This document shows, in pieces, positions 27,907-36,814 of a stretch of DNA of 64,000 bases. The stretch's first letter is position 1. Every line of letters starts with the position of its first letter. Under the pieces are notes generated by a model. That model searched no databases. It saw nothing but the letters and a program-made list of their open reading frames with translations, and was not told the DNA's origin. The stretch is taken from the NCBI GenBank assembly GCA_003416985.1, contig QVIN01000002.1, forward strand, positions 372,001 to 436,000. The letters run 5' to 3'. Both the position numbers and the translations under genes were made by a program. This DNA is from Duganella sp. BJB480 (GTDB taxonomy: Bacteria; Pseudomonadota; Gammaproteobacteria; Burkholderiales; Burkholderiaceae_D).

Positions 27907-28362
27907 TTAATCCTGTGCCAGCGCGGCGATGGCCAGCGCGTAGCCACGCACGCCGAAGCCGGCCATCACGCCATGCGCCACCGGCGACAACCACGAGTGA
28001 TGGCGGAACGGCTCGCGCGCATGGACGTTGGAGATGTGCAGCTCGATCACACGCACCGCCGCGCCCTTGATGGCGTCGTGCAGCGCCACCGAGGTGTGGG
28101 TGTAGGCGCCGGCGTTGAACACCACGCCGGCCAGGGAGCCCTGCGCCTGCGCCGCGCCGGCGGCGTGGATGGCGTCGATCAGCACGCCCTCGTGGTTGGA
28201 CTGGCGGAAATCGAGCGTGTAGCCGTGCCGTTCGCAGGCGGCGGCGCACAGGCGTTCGACGTCGGCCAGCGTGGCCGAGCCATACACGGCGGGCTCGCGC
28301 TGGCCGAGCAGGTTCAGATTGGGGCCGTTGAGCACCATCACGGTCTGGTTGGGGTTCTGCAT
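27907..28362 (-). CDS. aroQ: Type II 3-dehydroquinate dehydratase
   Basis: A 151-residue type II dehydroquinase with all signature boxes: [16 protein letters not shown] (catalytic Tyr), [15 protein letters not shown] and [15 protein letters not shown] (catalytic His). It interconverts 3-dehydroquinate and 3-dehydroshikimate. In this operon it probably works catabolically, passing quinate-derived dehydroquinate on to dehydroshikimate. It starts 15 nt after the dehydratase gene upstream. Confidence 0.95.
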   Translation of the reverse strand: MQNPNQTVMVLNGPNLNLLGQREPAVYGSATLADVERLCAAACERHGYTLDFRQSNHEGVLIDAIHAAGAAQAQGSLAGVVFNAGAYTHTSVALHDAIKGAAVRVIELHISNVHAREPFRHHSWLSPVAHGVMAGFGVRGYALAIAALAQD

Positions 28363-28377
28363 GGTGGCGTCTCCGAT

Positions 28378-29265
28378 TCAGGCCATGGTCGGATGGGCGG
28401 CGGTGGGGCGGCGCACCTCGAGGCTGCGCCGCAGCACCTGGTCGGTGACCCACTTGGCGGCGCGGTGCGCGCGCTGGCCTACGATCTCCGGCGCCAGTTG
28501 CAGGTAGTCGTCGTTGAACACTTCGAAGCTGTAGTCGCCGCGATAGCCGGCCCTGTCCAGCCGTCGCAGCAGATCCGTGAGCTCCGCCGAATGCGCGCCC
28601 TCGCCGGGGAACACGCGCAGGTGGCGCGCCGTTTCCAGCCGCTCCTCGGCGCTGCGGATGTCGCGCCACATGAAGTCGGACAGCTGCACCATCGCGATCT
28701 TGTGGCTGGGGATGTCCTCCAGTCCATCCAGATTCGCGCGGTTGGCCAGCATGTGGAAAGAATCGATCACCACGCCCAGGTTGGCGTGGTCGGCCAGCTC
28801 CACCGCCTCCCACGATTGCTCGTACTGGTTGACGTGGCGGCCCCACGACAGCGCCTCGTAGCCGACCCGCACGCCCAGCGGCACCGCCAGCGTGGCCAGC
28901 TTGGCCAGGTGGCGCGCGATCAGCCGCATGTCGCCGCTGGCGTGGCTGGAGGTGCTGGAGCAGACCATCAGCAGCGGCGCGCCGACCGCCTGGCACACCA
29001 GCAGCATCTGGCGGGCGATATCGAGCTTGTACTCGTGCAGGGCGCCGTCCAGGCCCTCGTAGTCGCGCATCACCTGGATGCCGGTCACGCGCACGCCGCT
29101 GGCGCGCACCAGCCGCACCGCTTCATCGAGGCCGCCCGGATGGCCGGCCAGGTCGCGCGCCCACAACATGATCTGGCTGAAGCCCGCCGCGCGCGAGGCG
29201 CGCAGCTTCGCTTCCAGCGGACCGGCCAGTGTGATGCTGTCCATGCCGAAGTTGGAGAGATTCAC
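28378..29265 (-). CDS. Sugar-phosphate-isomerase-like TIM barrel, probable 3-dehydroshikimate dehydratase
   Basis: A 295-residue AP-endonuclease-2/xylose-isomerase-like TIM barrel. Candidate metal ligands are Glu in VGYEALSWG, Asp/His in VVIDSFHML, Gln in MVQLSD and Glu in YSFEVFND, as in known dehydroshikimate dehydratases (AsbF, N-domain of QuiC1). It would convert dehydroshikimate to protocatechuate. The start is GTG at 29265 with GGAGG 5 nt upstream; the GTG overlaps the stop of the shikimate dehydrogenase gene (GTGA), so the pair is coupled. The longer ATG frame is spurious. Confidence 0.85.
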   Translation of the reverse strand: MNLSNFGMDSITLAGPLEAKLRASRAAGFSQIMLWARDLAGHPGGLDEAVRLVRASGVRVTGIQVMRDYEGLDGALHEYKLDIARQMLLVCQAVGAPLLMVCSSTSSHASGDMRLIARHLAKLATLAVPLGVRVGYEALSWGRHVNQYEQSWEAVELADHANLGVVIDSFHMLANRANLDGLEDIPSHKIAMVQLSDFMWRDIRSAEERLETARHLRVFPGEGAHSAELTDLLRRLDRAGYRGDYSFEVFNDDYLQLAPEIVGQRAHRAAKWVTDQVLRRSLEVRRPTAAHPTMA

Positions 29266-30107
29266 AGGGCCTCCAATGCGCGGAACGCATCCGGCGACAC
29301 GCCGGGCCAGCCGAACAGCTCCAGGTACAAGGGCGCCTGCTCGATCAGCATCTCCTTGCCCTTCTGGATGCGGCAACCCAGTTCCTGCGCCTGGCGCAGC
29401 AAGCGGCTCATCTCGATCTTCATGCCGCAGTCGGCCACGATGCAGTGCGGCGACACGCCGCGCAGGTCCAGCGGCAGAGGATCGTCGGGGTGCATGCCGA
29501 GCGGGGTCGAATTGACCACCAGGTCGAAGCCGGCGGCGGCGGGCGGCGCGATCACGATGCGCGTGGCGGGGAACGCCAGCCGCAGGCGCTGTTGCAAGGC
29601 CAGCGCCTGGTCGGCGCGGGTGTCGTACAACGCCACTTCGCCGATGCCGCGTTCGGCCAGCGCATAAGCCACCGCGCAGCCGACGCCGCCGGCGCCCACC
29701 ACCAGCGCGCGCGATGCCGGCCAGTCCAGCGGCGCGGCGCCGCAGGTGCGGTCGAAGGCGCGGATGAAGCCTTCGCCGTCGATCAGGTCACCCAGTATGC
29801 GGCCCTGCCCGTCCTTGTAGATGGCGTTGCAGGAGCCAGCCAGCCGCGCGCGCGGGCTGGGCACGTCCACCGCGTCCACGCTCATCGGCTTGTGCGGGAT
29901 GGAGACGAAGATGCCGCCCACGTTGGGGAAGGACATCAGCATCCGCACGGCGGCGGTGTAGGACTCGGGCGGCACCTTCAGCGGCACCACGCGGGCGTCG
30001 ATGCCGTGGCGCTGGAAGTAGGCGTTGAACAGCGCGGGCGCCTTGACCTGTTCGACCGGCCAGCCGATCACGGGGAAAATGCGGGTAGTGCCGGAAATCT
30101 CAATCAT
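29262..30107 (-). CDS. aroE: Shikimate/quinate 5-dehydrogenase
   Basis: A 281-residue AroE-family dehydrogenase. Catalytic Lys in VSIPHKPMS, Asp in GDLIDGEGF, Rossmann glycine loop VVGAGGVGCAVA and the C-terminal GKEMLIEQAPLYLELF. It oxidises shikimate to dehydroshikimate with NAD(P)+, or quinate to dehydroquinate. Catabolic rather than biosynthetic use is inferred from the operon. The ATG at 30107 (GGAGAAG upstream) overlaps the end of the HPPD-like gene by 8 nt. Confidence 0.9.
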   Translation of the reverse strand: MIEISGTTRIFPVIGWPVEQVKAPALFNAYFQRHGIDARVVPLKVPPESYTAAVRMLMSFPNVGGIFVSIPHKPMSVDAVDVPSPRARLAGSCNAIYKDGQGRILGDLIDGEGFIRAFDRTCGAAPLDWPASRALVVGAGGVGCAVAYALAERGIGEVALYDTRADQALALQQRLRLAFPATRIVIAPPAAAGFDLVVNSTPLGMHPDDPLPLDLRGVSPHCIVADCGMKIEMSRLLRQAQELGCRIQKGKEMLIEQAPLYLELFGWPGVSPDAFRALEAL

Positions 30108-30984
30108 GGTTCTTCTCCAGGTGGCTGACGACCAGCTCGAAACTGACGCCACCCTTGTACAGTTGTGTCAATGCGCCGCGCTCATTGGACTGCGCCGGTG
30201 CGCGGTCGATGAACACGATGCCCCTCTGCTGCAACGCGCGGACCGCCGCCAGCACGTCCGGCGCGCCGAAGCCCACCCGTATCAGCTGCTCGCCCCACTG
30301 CAGGCCGCCGGCGCCTTCGGGCGGCTCGACCAGCTGCAGGTAGAAGCCGTGGCACGGGCTTTCCAGCAGCGTCCCTTTCGGCACCACGCCGAAGTAGCGG
30401 CCTTCGGGCAGCACGCGGAAGTCCATCAGCTGCTGGTAGAAATCGATCCACTCCGGCGCGCGGCCGGCGCCGATGGCCTGCACCACGCCGAAGAAATGCA
30501 TGCCGGCCAGCGCCGGCGGGTTGGCCGGCGCGTTGGGGATGGGCTTAAAGTCGACGTCGTAGATCGAGAAGTCGCGGAAGCGGTCGACGAAGTACAGGAT
30601 CGAATCGCCGGCGCCGTGCACGCCGGGGATGTTCAGCTCCATCACGCCGGCGCGGGTCTGGATCGCCCAGGCGCCCATGTCGATGGCGTGGCGGTAGGCG
30701 GCGTCGGCGTCGCGCACCCGCAGCGCGATGGCGCTGATGACGGTCGATTGCGGATCGGTGCCCGATTGCGGCAAGGCGCGCGGGTCGGCGTTGACGATCA
30801 CGTTCATGCCGCCCTGGCGGTACAGCGTGACCTCGCGCGAGCGGTGGCGGGCGGTGGCCACGAAGCCGAACTGCTCCAGCAACGCGCCGAACGCCAGCGG
30901 CTGCGCACTGGCATATTCGACGAACTCGATGCCGTCTATGCCCAGTGGATTGTGCGGTTCGGGATTGTGTTCGTGTGCCGTCAT
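30100..30984 (-). CDS. HPPD-like VOC-fold protein (detached QuiC1 C-domain)
   Basis: A 294-residue two-domain vicinal-oxygen-chelate protein resembling 4-hydroxyphenylpyruvate dioxygenase (GIDGIEFVEYAS, EVTLYRQGGMNVI, SIYDVDFKPI). Of the three iron ligands, the first His (GMHFFGVV) and the Glu (VSFELV) seem present, but the second His position aligns with Arg (EQLIRVGFGAPD), so dioxygenase activity is doubtful. In pseudomonads such a domain is fused C-terminal to the dehydroshikimate dehydratase QuiC1; here it is a separate first gene of the operon. GAGGA precedes the ATG. Confidence 0.82.
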   Translation of the reverse strand: MTAHEHNPEPHNPLGIDGIEFVEYASAQPLAFGALLEQFGFVATARHRSREVTLYRQGGMNVIVNADPRALPQSGTDPQSTVISAIALRVRDADAAYRHAIDMGAWAIQTRAGVMELNIPGVHGAGDSILYFVDRFRDFSIYDVDFKPIPNAPANPPALAGMHFFGVVQAIGAGRAPEWIDFYQQLMDFRVLPEGRYFGVVPKGTLLESPCHGFYLQLVEPPEGAGGLQWGEQLIRVGFGAPDVLAAVRALQQRGIVFIDRAPAQSNERGALTQLYKGGVSFELVVSHLEKNHD

Positions 30985-31062
30985 GGTGGTCCTCGCTTGG
31001 TTGAATGGGGACCAGTGTAGGAAAGCCGGCGGATGAAAAACAGCCCGCAAAACCGCGAATAT

Positions 31063-31098
31063 TGCGCTGATCGCGCACATTGCGCGATAATCGCGCAA
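31063..31098. promoter_or_regulatory. IclR-type operator region
   Basis: Between the divergent IclR and HPPD-like genes lies a perfect 9-bp inverted repeat TTGCGCGAT-A-ATCGCGCAA (31080-31098), preceded by a weaker copy TGCGC-TGATC-GCGCA (31063-31077). Adjacent dyads are typical of IclR regulators acting on a divergent operon and on themselves. Confidence 0.65.
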
Positions 31099-31114
31099 AC
31101 AAAGAGGCGGGACG

Positions 31115-31897
31115 ATGAAGAAAAGCGCGTTGCAGGATGTGGTGGTCGACAAGCGCGACCAGATCGAGGGGCTGATCAAGGGATTGGAGGTGATACGCGC
31201 CTTCGACCATGAATCGGTGCGGCTCACGCCGACGGAGCTGGGCGAAAAGGTGGGCCTGAGCCGCACGGCGGCGCGGCGCTATCTGCTCACGCTGGTCCAC
31301 GTGGGCATGGCGGCCACCGACGGCCGCACCTTCTGGCTGCGCCCGAGCGTGCTGAGCATCGGCCATGCGTACGTGGATTCGGCGCGGCTGCCGCGCGCCG
31401 TGGTGCCCTATCTGCAAAGGCTGACCAACCAGCTGCAGGAATCGACCAACTACTCGGTGCGCGACGGCGACGACGTGGTCTACGTCAGCCGCGTCAACGC
31501 GCCGCGCATCCTGCTGGCGGGCTTCGATCCGGGCATGCGCCTGCCGGCCTACACCTCGACCGCCGGCCGGGTGCTGCTGTCATCGCTCGGCGACGAGGCC
31601 CTGCGCGCCTACCTGGAGCGGATCACGCCGATCGCCTACACCCACCTCACCGTGACCGACAAGGACCAGCTGTTCCGCGAGATCGTCGCGATCCGCGAGG
31701 ACGGCTTCGGCGCCACCGAGAACCAGTACGAGATGGGCTTGCGCGGCATCTCGGTGCCGGTCAAGAACCGGGCCGGCGACGTGGTGGGCGCGCTGTCGAC
31801 CTCCATGCCGGCCAGCCACGGCAGCCACAAGGAGGCGATCGCCCGCTGCGTGCCGGCCATGCAGGCGGTGGCCAACACGCTGATGCTGTGGGTTTGA
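31115..31897 (+). CDS. IclR-family regulator of the quinate/shikimate operon
   Basis: A 260-residue regulator: N-terminal winged HTH (about 20-80, LTPTELGEKVGLSRTAARRY) and C-terminal effector domain (about 90-255, PAYTSTAGRVLLSS, EMGLRGISVPVKN). It resembles the PcaR/PobR/QuiR branch that responds to aromatic acids such as protocatechuate or quinate. Divergent from the operon it probably controls. AGGCGGG lies just before the ATG. Confidence 0.9.
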   Translation: MKKSALQDVVVDKRDQIEGLIKGLEVIRAFDHESVRLTPTELGEKVGLSRTAARRYLLTLVHVGMAATDGRTFWLRPSVLSIGHAYVDSARLPRAVVPYLQRLTNQLQESTNYSVRDGDDVVYVSRVNAPRILLAGFDPGMRLPAYTSTAGRVLLSSLGDEALRAYLERITPIAYTHLTVTDKDQLFREIVAIREDGFGATENQYEMGLRGISVPVKNRAGDVVGALSTSMPASHGSHKEAIARCVPAMQAVANTLMLWV

Positions 31898-31899
31898 GT

Positions 31900-31913
31900 A
31901 ACAAGCGCTTGTT
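31900..31913. promoter_or_regulatory. Perfect palindrome AACAAGCGCTTGTT
   Basis: A 14-bp perfect dyad 3 nt after the IclR stop and 100 nt before the GH97 start, with GTTTAGTG following. The GCGC-centred dyad is like LacI-family operators of glycosidase genes. It may instead form a weak hairpin ending the iclR transcript. Confidence 0.4.
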
Positions 31914-32013
31914 TAGTGAAACAAGTGAAACTGAGCCCTCACCGGCGCCTTCCCCTGCCCCGCCCCGGCCGATCGTGATTAAATCGGCACTTCATCCACA
32001 CTGGAACCGCCGC

Positions 32014-34038
32014 ATGCACATTTCCACCGCCCTGTTGCTGGCATTGATCGCGCCGCTCGCCTGCGCCACCGACCTGAGCGTGCGCTCGCCCGACGGCGAG
32101 GTCGTCGTCACCGTCAGCGATGACCGCGCCCATCCGAGCTACCGGGTCAGCTATCGCGGCAAGGACATCATCAACAACTCCCGCCTGGGCCTGGTGTTCA
32201 AGGACCAGCCGTCGTTCGGCGACGGCTACCGGATCGTCGCCAGCGCGCCGGCCGCCGCCGATACCGAATGGACCCAGCCCTGGGGCGAGCGCAAGCAGGT
32301 GCACGACAAGCACAACGAACTGCGGGTCGACTTCGCCGCCAAGGATGCCGGCCGCTACACCGTGCGCTTCCGCGTGTTCGACGACGGCATCGGCTTCCGC
32401 TACGAGTCGCCCAAGCAGGCCGGCATGGAGCAGGCCGAGATCGTCGACGAATCGACCGAATTCAACCTGCCCGACATCGACACCACCCGCGCCTGGTGGA
32501 TCCCGGCGCGCGCCTGGCGCAGCCTGGAATACCTGTACCGCAGCACCCCGCTGCGCGAAGCCGCGCACGTCGAGACGCCGTTCACGATGCGCCTGGCCTC
32601 CGGCGTCCATCTGAGCATCCACGAGGCGGCGCTGACCGACTACGCGTCGATGACCCTGGCCCAGCAGCGCGACGGCGTCTTCAAGGCCGACCTGACGCCG
32701 TGGTACGACGGCGTCAAGGTCAGGACCCACGGCGAATTCAAGTCGCCCTGGCGCACCGTGCAGATCTCGCCCGACGCCCCCGGCCTGCTCAACTCCGACC
32801 TGATCCTCAACCTGAACGAGCCGAACAAGCTGGGCGACGTCTCCTGGGTCAAGCCGGGCAAGTACATCGGCATCTGGTGGGCCATGCACCTGTGGCAGAA
32901 GACCTGGTCGTCAGGCCCCAAGCACGGCGCCACCACGGAGGAGACCAAGCGCTATATGGACTTCGCCGCCAAGTACGGCTTCTCCGGCGTGCTGGTCGAG
33001 GGCTGGAACGTGGGCTGGGACGGCGAATGGCCGGACAACGGCGACCTGTTCAAGTTCACCCAGCCCTACCCCGACTTCGACATGCAGGCGGTGGCCGCCT
33101 ACGCCAAGAAGACCGGCGTGCAGCTGATCGGCCACCACGAGACCTCGGGCGCGGTCAGCCACTACGCCAGCCAGATGGGCGCGGCCTACGACTACTACCG
33201 CGACAACGGCGTCACCCAGGTGAAGACCGGCTACGTGGCCGACAACGCCAAAATCAAACGCATCGACGCGCAGGGCCGCGTACGCTACGAATGGCACGAC
33301 GGCCAGTTCATGGTCGGCGAATATCTGCGCTCGGTTGAAGAGGCGGCAAAGCGCCACATCAGCATCGACACCCACGAGCCGGTCAAGGACACCGGCCTGC
33401 GCCGCACCTACCCCAACTGGATCACCCGCGAAGGCGCGCGCGGCCAGGAATACAACGCCTGGGGCTTCCCGCCCAATCCACCCGAGCACACGGCCATCCT
33501 GCCGTTCACGCGCATGCTGTCCGGGCCGTTCGACTACACGCCCGGCATCTTCAACCTGAAGCCGAACGGCGAGCAATCCGAGAACCGCGTGCGCTCGACG
33601 CTGGCCAAGGAGCTGGCGCTGTATGTGGTGCTGTACAGCCCGATCCAGATGGCGGCCGACCTGCCGGAAAACTACGAGGCGCGGCGCGACGCCTTCCAGT
33701 TCATCGTCGACGTGCCGACCGACTGGGAACAAAGCCGCGCCATCGCCGGCGAGGTCGGCCAGTACGTGGCGATGGCGCGCCAGCAGCGCGGCGGCGCCGA
33801 CTGGTATCTCGGCACGCTCAGCAACGAGAAGGCGCGCTCGCTCAACCTCAAGCTGGACTTCCTGGCGCCGTCCAAACGCTATCAGGCGCAGATCTACCGC
33901 GATGGCGCGAAGGCGGACTGGGAAAGCAATCCCTACGACATCGTCATCGAACAGCGCGAGGTCGGCCGCGACGATGTGCTGCCGCTGTGGCTGGCGCCGG
34001 GCGGCGGCGCGGCGGTGCGCTTCAAGGCGCTCGACTGA
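32014..34038 (+). CDS. GH97 alpha-glucosidase-type glycoside hydrolase
   Basis: A 674-residue exported GH97 enzyme (SusB family). Signal peptide MHISTALLLALIAPLACA, N-terminal beta-supersandwich, then a (beta/alpha)8 barrel. The retaining-type nucleophile motif is absent: the site reads VKTGYVAD. The Glu residues used by inverting GH97 enzymes appear in HHETSG, HEPVKDTG and REGARGQEYNA. An inverting alpha-glucosidase is therefore the best call. The ATG at 32014 was chosen because the longer frame (from 31888) starts inside iclR and hides the signal peptide. Probably an operon with GH92, 31 nt downstream. Confidence 0.9.
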   Translation: MHISTALLLALIAPLACATDLSVRSPDGEVVVTVSDDRAHPSYRVSYRGKDIINNSRLGLVFKDQPSFGDGYRIVASAPAAADTEWTQPWGERKQVHDKHNELRVDFAAKDAGRYTVRFRVFDDGIGFRYESPKQAGMEQAEIVDESTEFNLPDIDTTRAWWIPARAWRSLEYLYRSTPLREAAHVETPFTMRLASGVHLSIHEAALTDYASMTLAQQRDGVFKADLTPWYDGVKVRTHGEFKSPWRTVQISPDAPGLLNSDLILNLNEPNKLGDVSWVKPGKYIGIWWAMHLWQKTWSSGPKHGATTEETKRYMDFAAKYGFSGVLVEGWNVGWDGEWPDNGDLFKFTQPYPDFDMQAVAAYAKKTGVQLIGHHETSGAVSHYASQMGAAYDYYRDNGVTQVKTGYVADNAKIKRIDAQGRVRYEWHDGQFMVGEYLRSVEEAAKRHISIDTHEPVKDTGLRRTYPNWITREGARGQEYNAWGFPPNPPEHTAILPFTRMLSGPFDYTPGIFNLKPNGEQSENRVRSTLAKELALYVVLYSPIQMAADLPENYEARRDAFQFIVDVPTDWEQSRAIAGEVGQYVAMARQQRGGADWYLGTLSNEKARSLNLKLDFLAPSKRYQAQIYRDGAKADWESNPYDIVIEQREVGRDDVLPLWLAPGGGAAVRFKALD

Positions 34039-34069
34039 ACACACATAACAATAATTTTTGGAGACACGC

Positions 34070-36454
34070 ATGAAAAAACAGTTTTACGGCATCCTCGCCG
34101 GCGCGGCGTTTTGCCTGGGCACTCAAGCAGCGCCGGCGCCGGTCAACACCTTCATCGGCACGCAGGACGACGGCAACACCTTCCCCGGCGCGTCGGCCCC
34201 GTTCGGCATGCTGCAGGTGAGCCCAATCGGCGAGCACTACGCCGGCTGGCACTACACCGATCCCAAGATCCGCGGCTTCGGCCACTTCTTCCTGTCCGGC
34301 GCGGGCTGCTGGGAACAGGGCGGCCAGCTGTCGGTCCTGCCGGTCACCGGCAGCATCGGCAAGGGCGGCACCTTCGACACCAGCAAGGCCGACAGCTTCG
34401 ACCACAAGCGCTACGCGTCCGAGTACACCCACGACGGCGAGGTGGGCGACGCCGGCTACTTCAAGGTCAGGCTGACCAGCTACGGCGGCATCACCGCCGA
34501 AACCACCGCCCTCACCCGCGCCGCCGCCGAGCGCTACACCTTCGCGCCCGGCACCGCGCAAGGCCACATCCTGGTCAACCTGGGCCAGGCCAACGAGCGC
34601 CATTCGGTGGTCGGCAGCAGCCTGCGCGTGGTGGACGACCACAGCGTGGAAGGCAAGATCGTCACGCGCAGCTTCTGCGGCGGCGCGCAGTACGCCACCT
34701 GGTTCCGCATGGAGTTCGACCGCCCGTTCGCCGCGCACGGCATCTGGAACGAGACCGGCGGCACGCCCGGTTCGCGCCAGCCCAGCCTGCAAGGCGACAG
34801 CCGCCCGCACGGCGCCTGGTTCACCTTCGACGTCAAGGACCAGCAGGCGGTGACGGCCATCAGCGCCATCTCGCACGTGGACGCCGACGGCGCCCGCCGC
34901 AACCTGCGCGCCGACGCCTACGCGCAAGGCGCGCCGCGCAGCTTCGACAGCATGCGCGAACAGGCGCAGCAAGCATGGCAGAAGGAACTCAAGTCGGTCG
35001 ATATCGAGGGCGCCGACCAGAACCAGCGCACCGTGTTCTACACCGCGCTGTACCACGCCTTGCTGCAACCGCTGACCGGCAACGACGTCGACGGCCGCTA
35101 CCGGGGCTACGACGACCGCATCCACTCGGCCGGCAATGCCACTTACTACGAATTCTTCTCGCTGTGGGACACCTACCGCGCGCAGAACCAGCTGATCGCG
35201 CTGCTGCGTCCCGAGCGCGCGCGCGACATCGCCGATTCGGTGCTGAAGATCCGCGAGCAAGGCGGCTGGCTGCCGCGCTGGGGCTACGCCAATTTCGAAT
35301 CGAACGTGATGACGGGCGATCCGGTTACGCCGTTCCTGGTCGACCTGTGGCGCTACGGCGCGCTCAAGGGCCGCGAGCAGCAAGCCTACGCGGCGCTGCG
35401 CGAGAACGCGTTCGGCGTGCCGCCGTTCGGCAGCCGCAGCGAGGGCCGCGCCGGCAACCCGAGCTATCTGAGCAAGGGCTACGTGCAGTACGACCTGTCG
35501 TTCCGCGCCAAGGGCATGGACGTCGATCCGCACCACGGCGGCTCGGCCACGATGGAATACGCGCAGGCCGACGGCGCGCTGGCCTACATGGCCGAGGCGC
35601 TGGGCAAGAAGGCCGACGCCGCGCTGCTGCGCCAGCGCGCCGGCAACTGGCGCAACGTCTGGGACAACGCGGCGCAGGACAAGCAACTGGGCTTCCAGGG
35701 CTTCCCGCGCGCGAAGACCGCCGACGGCCAGTGGTACACCGAGCTCGACGGCAGCTACACGCCACGCGCCGAACACGGCTTCCACGAGGGCACGGCCTGG
35801 CAATACCAGTGGCTGGTGCAGCAGGATGTGGGCGGCATGGTCAAGGCCATGGGCGGACGCGAGCAGACCGCGCGCCGGCTGGACGCCTTCTTCGCCTACG
35901 ACGCGCTGAGCGCCGATCCCTACCAGGCGGTGCGCAAGGAATGGGTGATGGGCGCGTACAACTACTACAACCAGTTCCGCTACAACCCGAACAACGAGCC
36001 CGACCTGCACGCGCCGTGGATGTACACGCTGGTCGGCCAGCCGTGGAAGACCAGCGCCGTGCTGCGCGCGGCCGAGACGCTGTTCAGCAACGCGCCCAAC
36101 GGCGTGACCGGCAACGACGACCTGGGCACGATGTCGGCGTGGTATGTGTTCAGCGCGCTGGGCATCTATCCGTCCACGCCAGGCAGCGGCCGCTTCCTGC
36201 TGCATGAGCCGAAATTCGCCAAGGCCCGGGTCGACCTGGGCAACGGCAAGCAGCTGCTCATCGAGAAGGACGGGCCGGCCGCGTCATCCTCCTTCGTCAC
36301 GCGGCTGAACTGGAACGCCAAGCCGCACGACAAGGTCTGGCTGGACTGGGAACAATTGCAGCGCGGCGGCCAGCTGCGCATGCAACTGTCCACCGACCCG
36401 GCCGCCGCACACTGGGGCAGCAGCCCCGCCAGCGTGCCGCCCGACGCAAACTGA
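34070..36454 (+). CDS. GH92 alpha-mannosidase
   Basis: A 794-residue exported GH92 enzyme. Signal peptide (LGTQAAPAP), N-terminal beta-sandwich, then an (alpha/alpha)6 barrel. GH92 enzymes are calcium-dependent exo-alpha-mannosidases acting on alpha-1,2/1,3/1,4/1,6 links. The catalytic acid region HEGTAWQYQW and the calcium/base motif GNDDLGTMSAWYVFSALG are intact. TTGGAGA precedes the ATG at 34070. Coupled in position with GH97, so the pair targets alpha-linked oligosaccharides, perhaps N-glycan-like or yeast mannan (inference). Confidence 0.93.
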   Translation: MKKQFYGILAGAAFCLGTQAAPAPVNTFIGTQDDGNTFPGASAPFGMLQVSPIGEHYAGWHYTDPKIRGFGHFFLSGAGCWEQGGQLSVLPVTGSIGKGGTFDTSKADSFDHKRYASEYTHDGEVGDAGYFKVRLTSYGGITAETTALTRAAAERYTFAPGTAQGHILVNLGQANERHSVVGSSLRVVDDHSVEGKIVTRSFCGGAQYATWFRMEFDRPFAAHGIWNETGGTPGSRQPSLQGDSRPHGAWFTFDVKDQQAVTAISAISHVDADGARRNLRADAYAQGAPRSFDSMREQAQQAWQKELKSVDIEGADQNQRTVFYTALYHALLQPLTGNDVDGRYRGYDDRIHSAGNATYYEFFSLWDTYRAQNQLIALLRPERARDIADSVLKIREQGGWLPRWGYANFESNVMTGDPVTPFLVDLWRYGALKGREQQAYAALRENAFGVPPFGSRSEGRAGNPSYLSKGYVQYDLSFRAKGMDVDPHHGGSATMEYAQADGALAYMAEALGKKADAALLRQRAGNWRNVWDNAAQDKQLGFQGFPRAKTADGQWYTELDGSYTPRAEHGFHEGTAWQYQWLVQQDVGGMVKAMGGREQTARRLDAFFAYDALSADPYQAVRKEWVMGAYNYYNQFRYNPNNEPDLHAPWMYTLVGQPWKTSAVLRAAETLFSNAPNGVTGNDDLGTMSAWYVFSALGIYPSTPGSGRFLLHEPKFAKARVDLGNGKQLLIEKDGPAASSSFVTRLNWNAKPHDKVWLDWEQLQRGGQLRMQLSTDPAAAHWGSSPASVPPDAN

Positions 36455-36474
36455 TCGCATGTGGCGCCGACCGC

Positions 36475-36513
36475 GAAAAAATAATTGCGGTCCGTTGTCT
36501 TTTTTATTATTGT
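36475..36513 (+). promoter_or_regulatory. Regulon-type promoter (AT box + TTGCGG, 17 nt, TATTGT)
   Basis: The box reads AAAAATAATTG, with the left part diverged from TTTTCATAATTG. The -35 is TTGCGG (36485-36490), followed by 17 nt and TATTGT (36508-36513). It faces a small ORF with a good ribosome site at 36545, which suggests a gene once stood here. Confidence 0.5.
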
Positions 36514-36544
36514 CGTCACTGCCGACACATAAAAAAGGAGCGCC

Positions 36545-36814
36545 ATGATCCCCGCCGCCACGCTAGATCCCGCCGTCGACCTTGCCCATTCGAAGTCCCG
36601 CACCGCGAGTGTGGATGCATCGAAGGGCGGCATGCTGAACGCCTGCGCGCGGTGGCAGGCCGACCGCAAGATACTCTGCATGCGCGTCACCGGCTGGCGC
36701 GAGAAGGCCATCACGGACCAGGCGGTTCAGCGCCGGCGGGCATGCGCTGCGGTCAAGACCCTTCGCAAGAACCGGAAGCGTTCTTGTTGGCCTGGGTGCC
36801 GCCCGCTTTCCTGA
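36545..36814 (+). CDS. Small unrecognised ORF, 89 aa, possibly a gene remnant
   Basis: Preceded by AAGGAG with correct spacing and by a regulon-type promoter, yet the protein (basic, Cys-containing, ending CRPLS) matches no family I recognise. Its last 62 nt run antisense into the 3' end of the convergent hypothetical gene, which is unusual for a real gene. It may be the 5' stub of a deleted glycosidase-locus gene, or noise. Confidence 0.25.
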   Translation: MIPAATLDPAVDLAHSKSRTASVDASKGGMLNACARWQADRKILCMRVTGWREKAITDQAVQRRRACAAVKTLRKNRKRSCWPGCRPLS

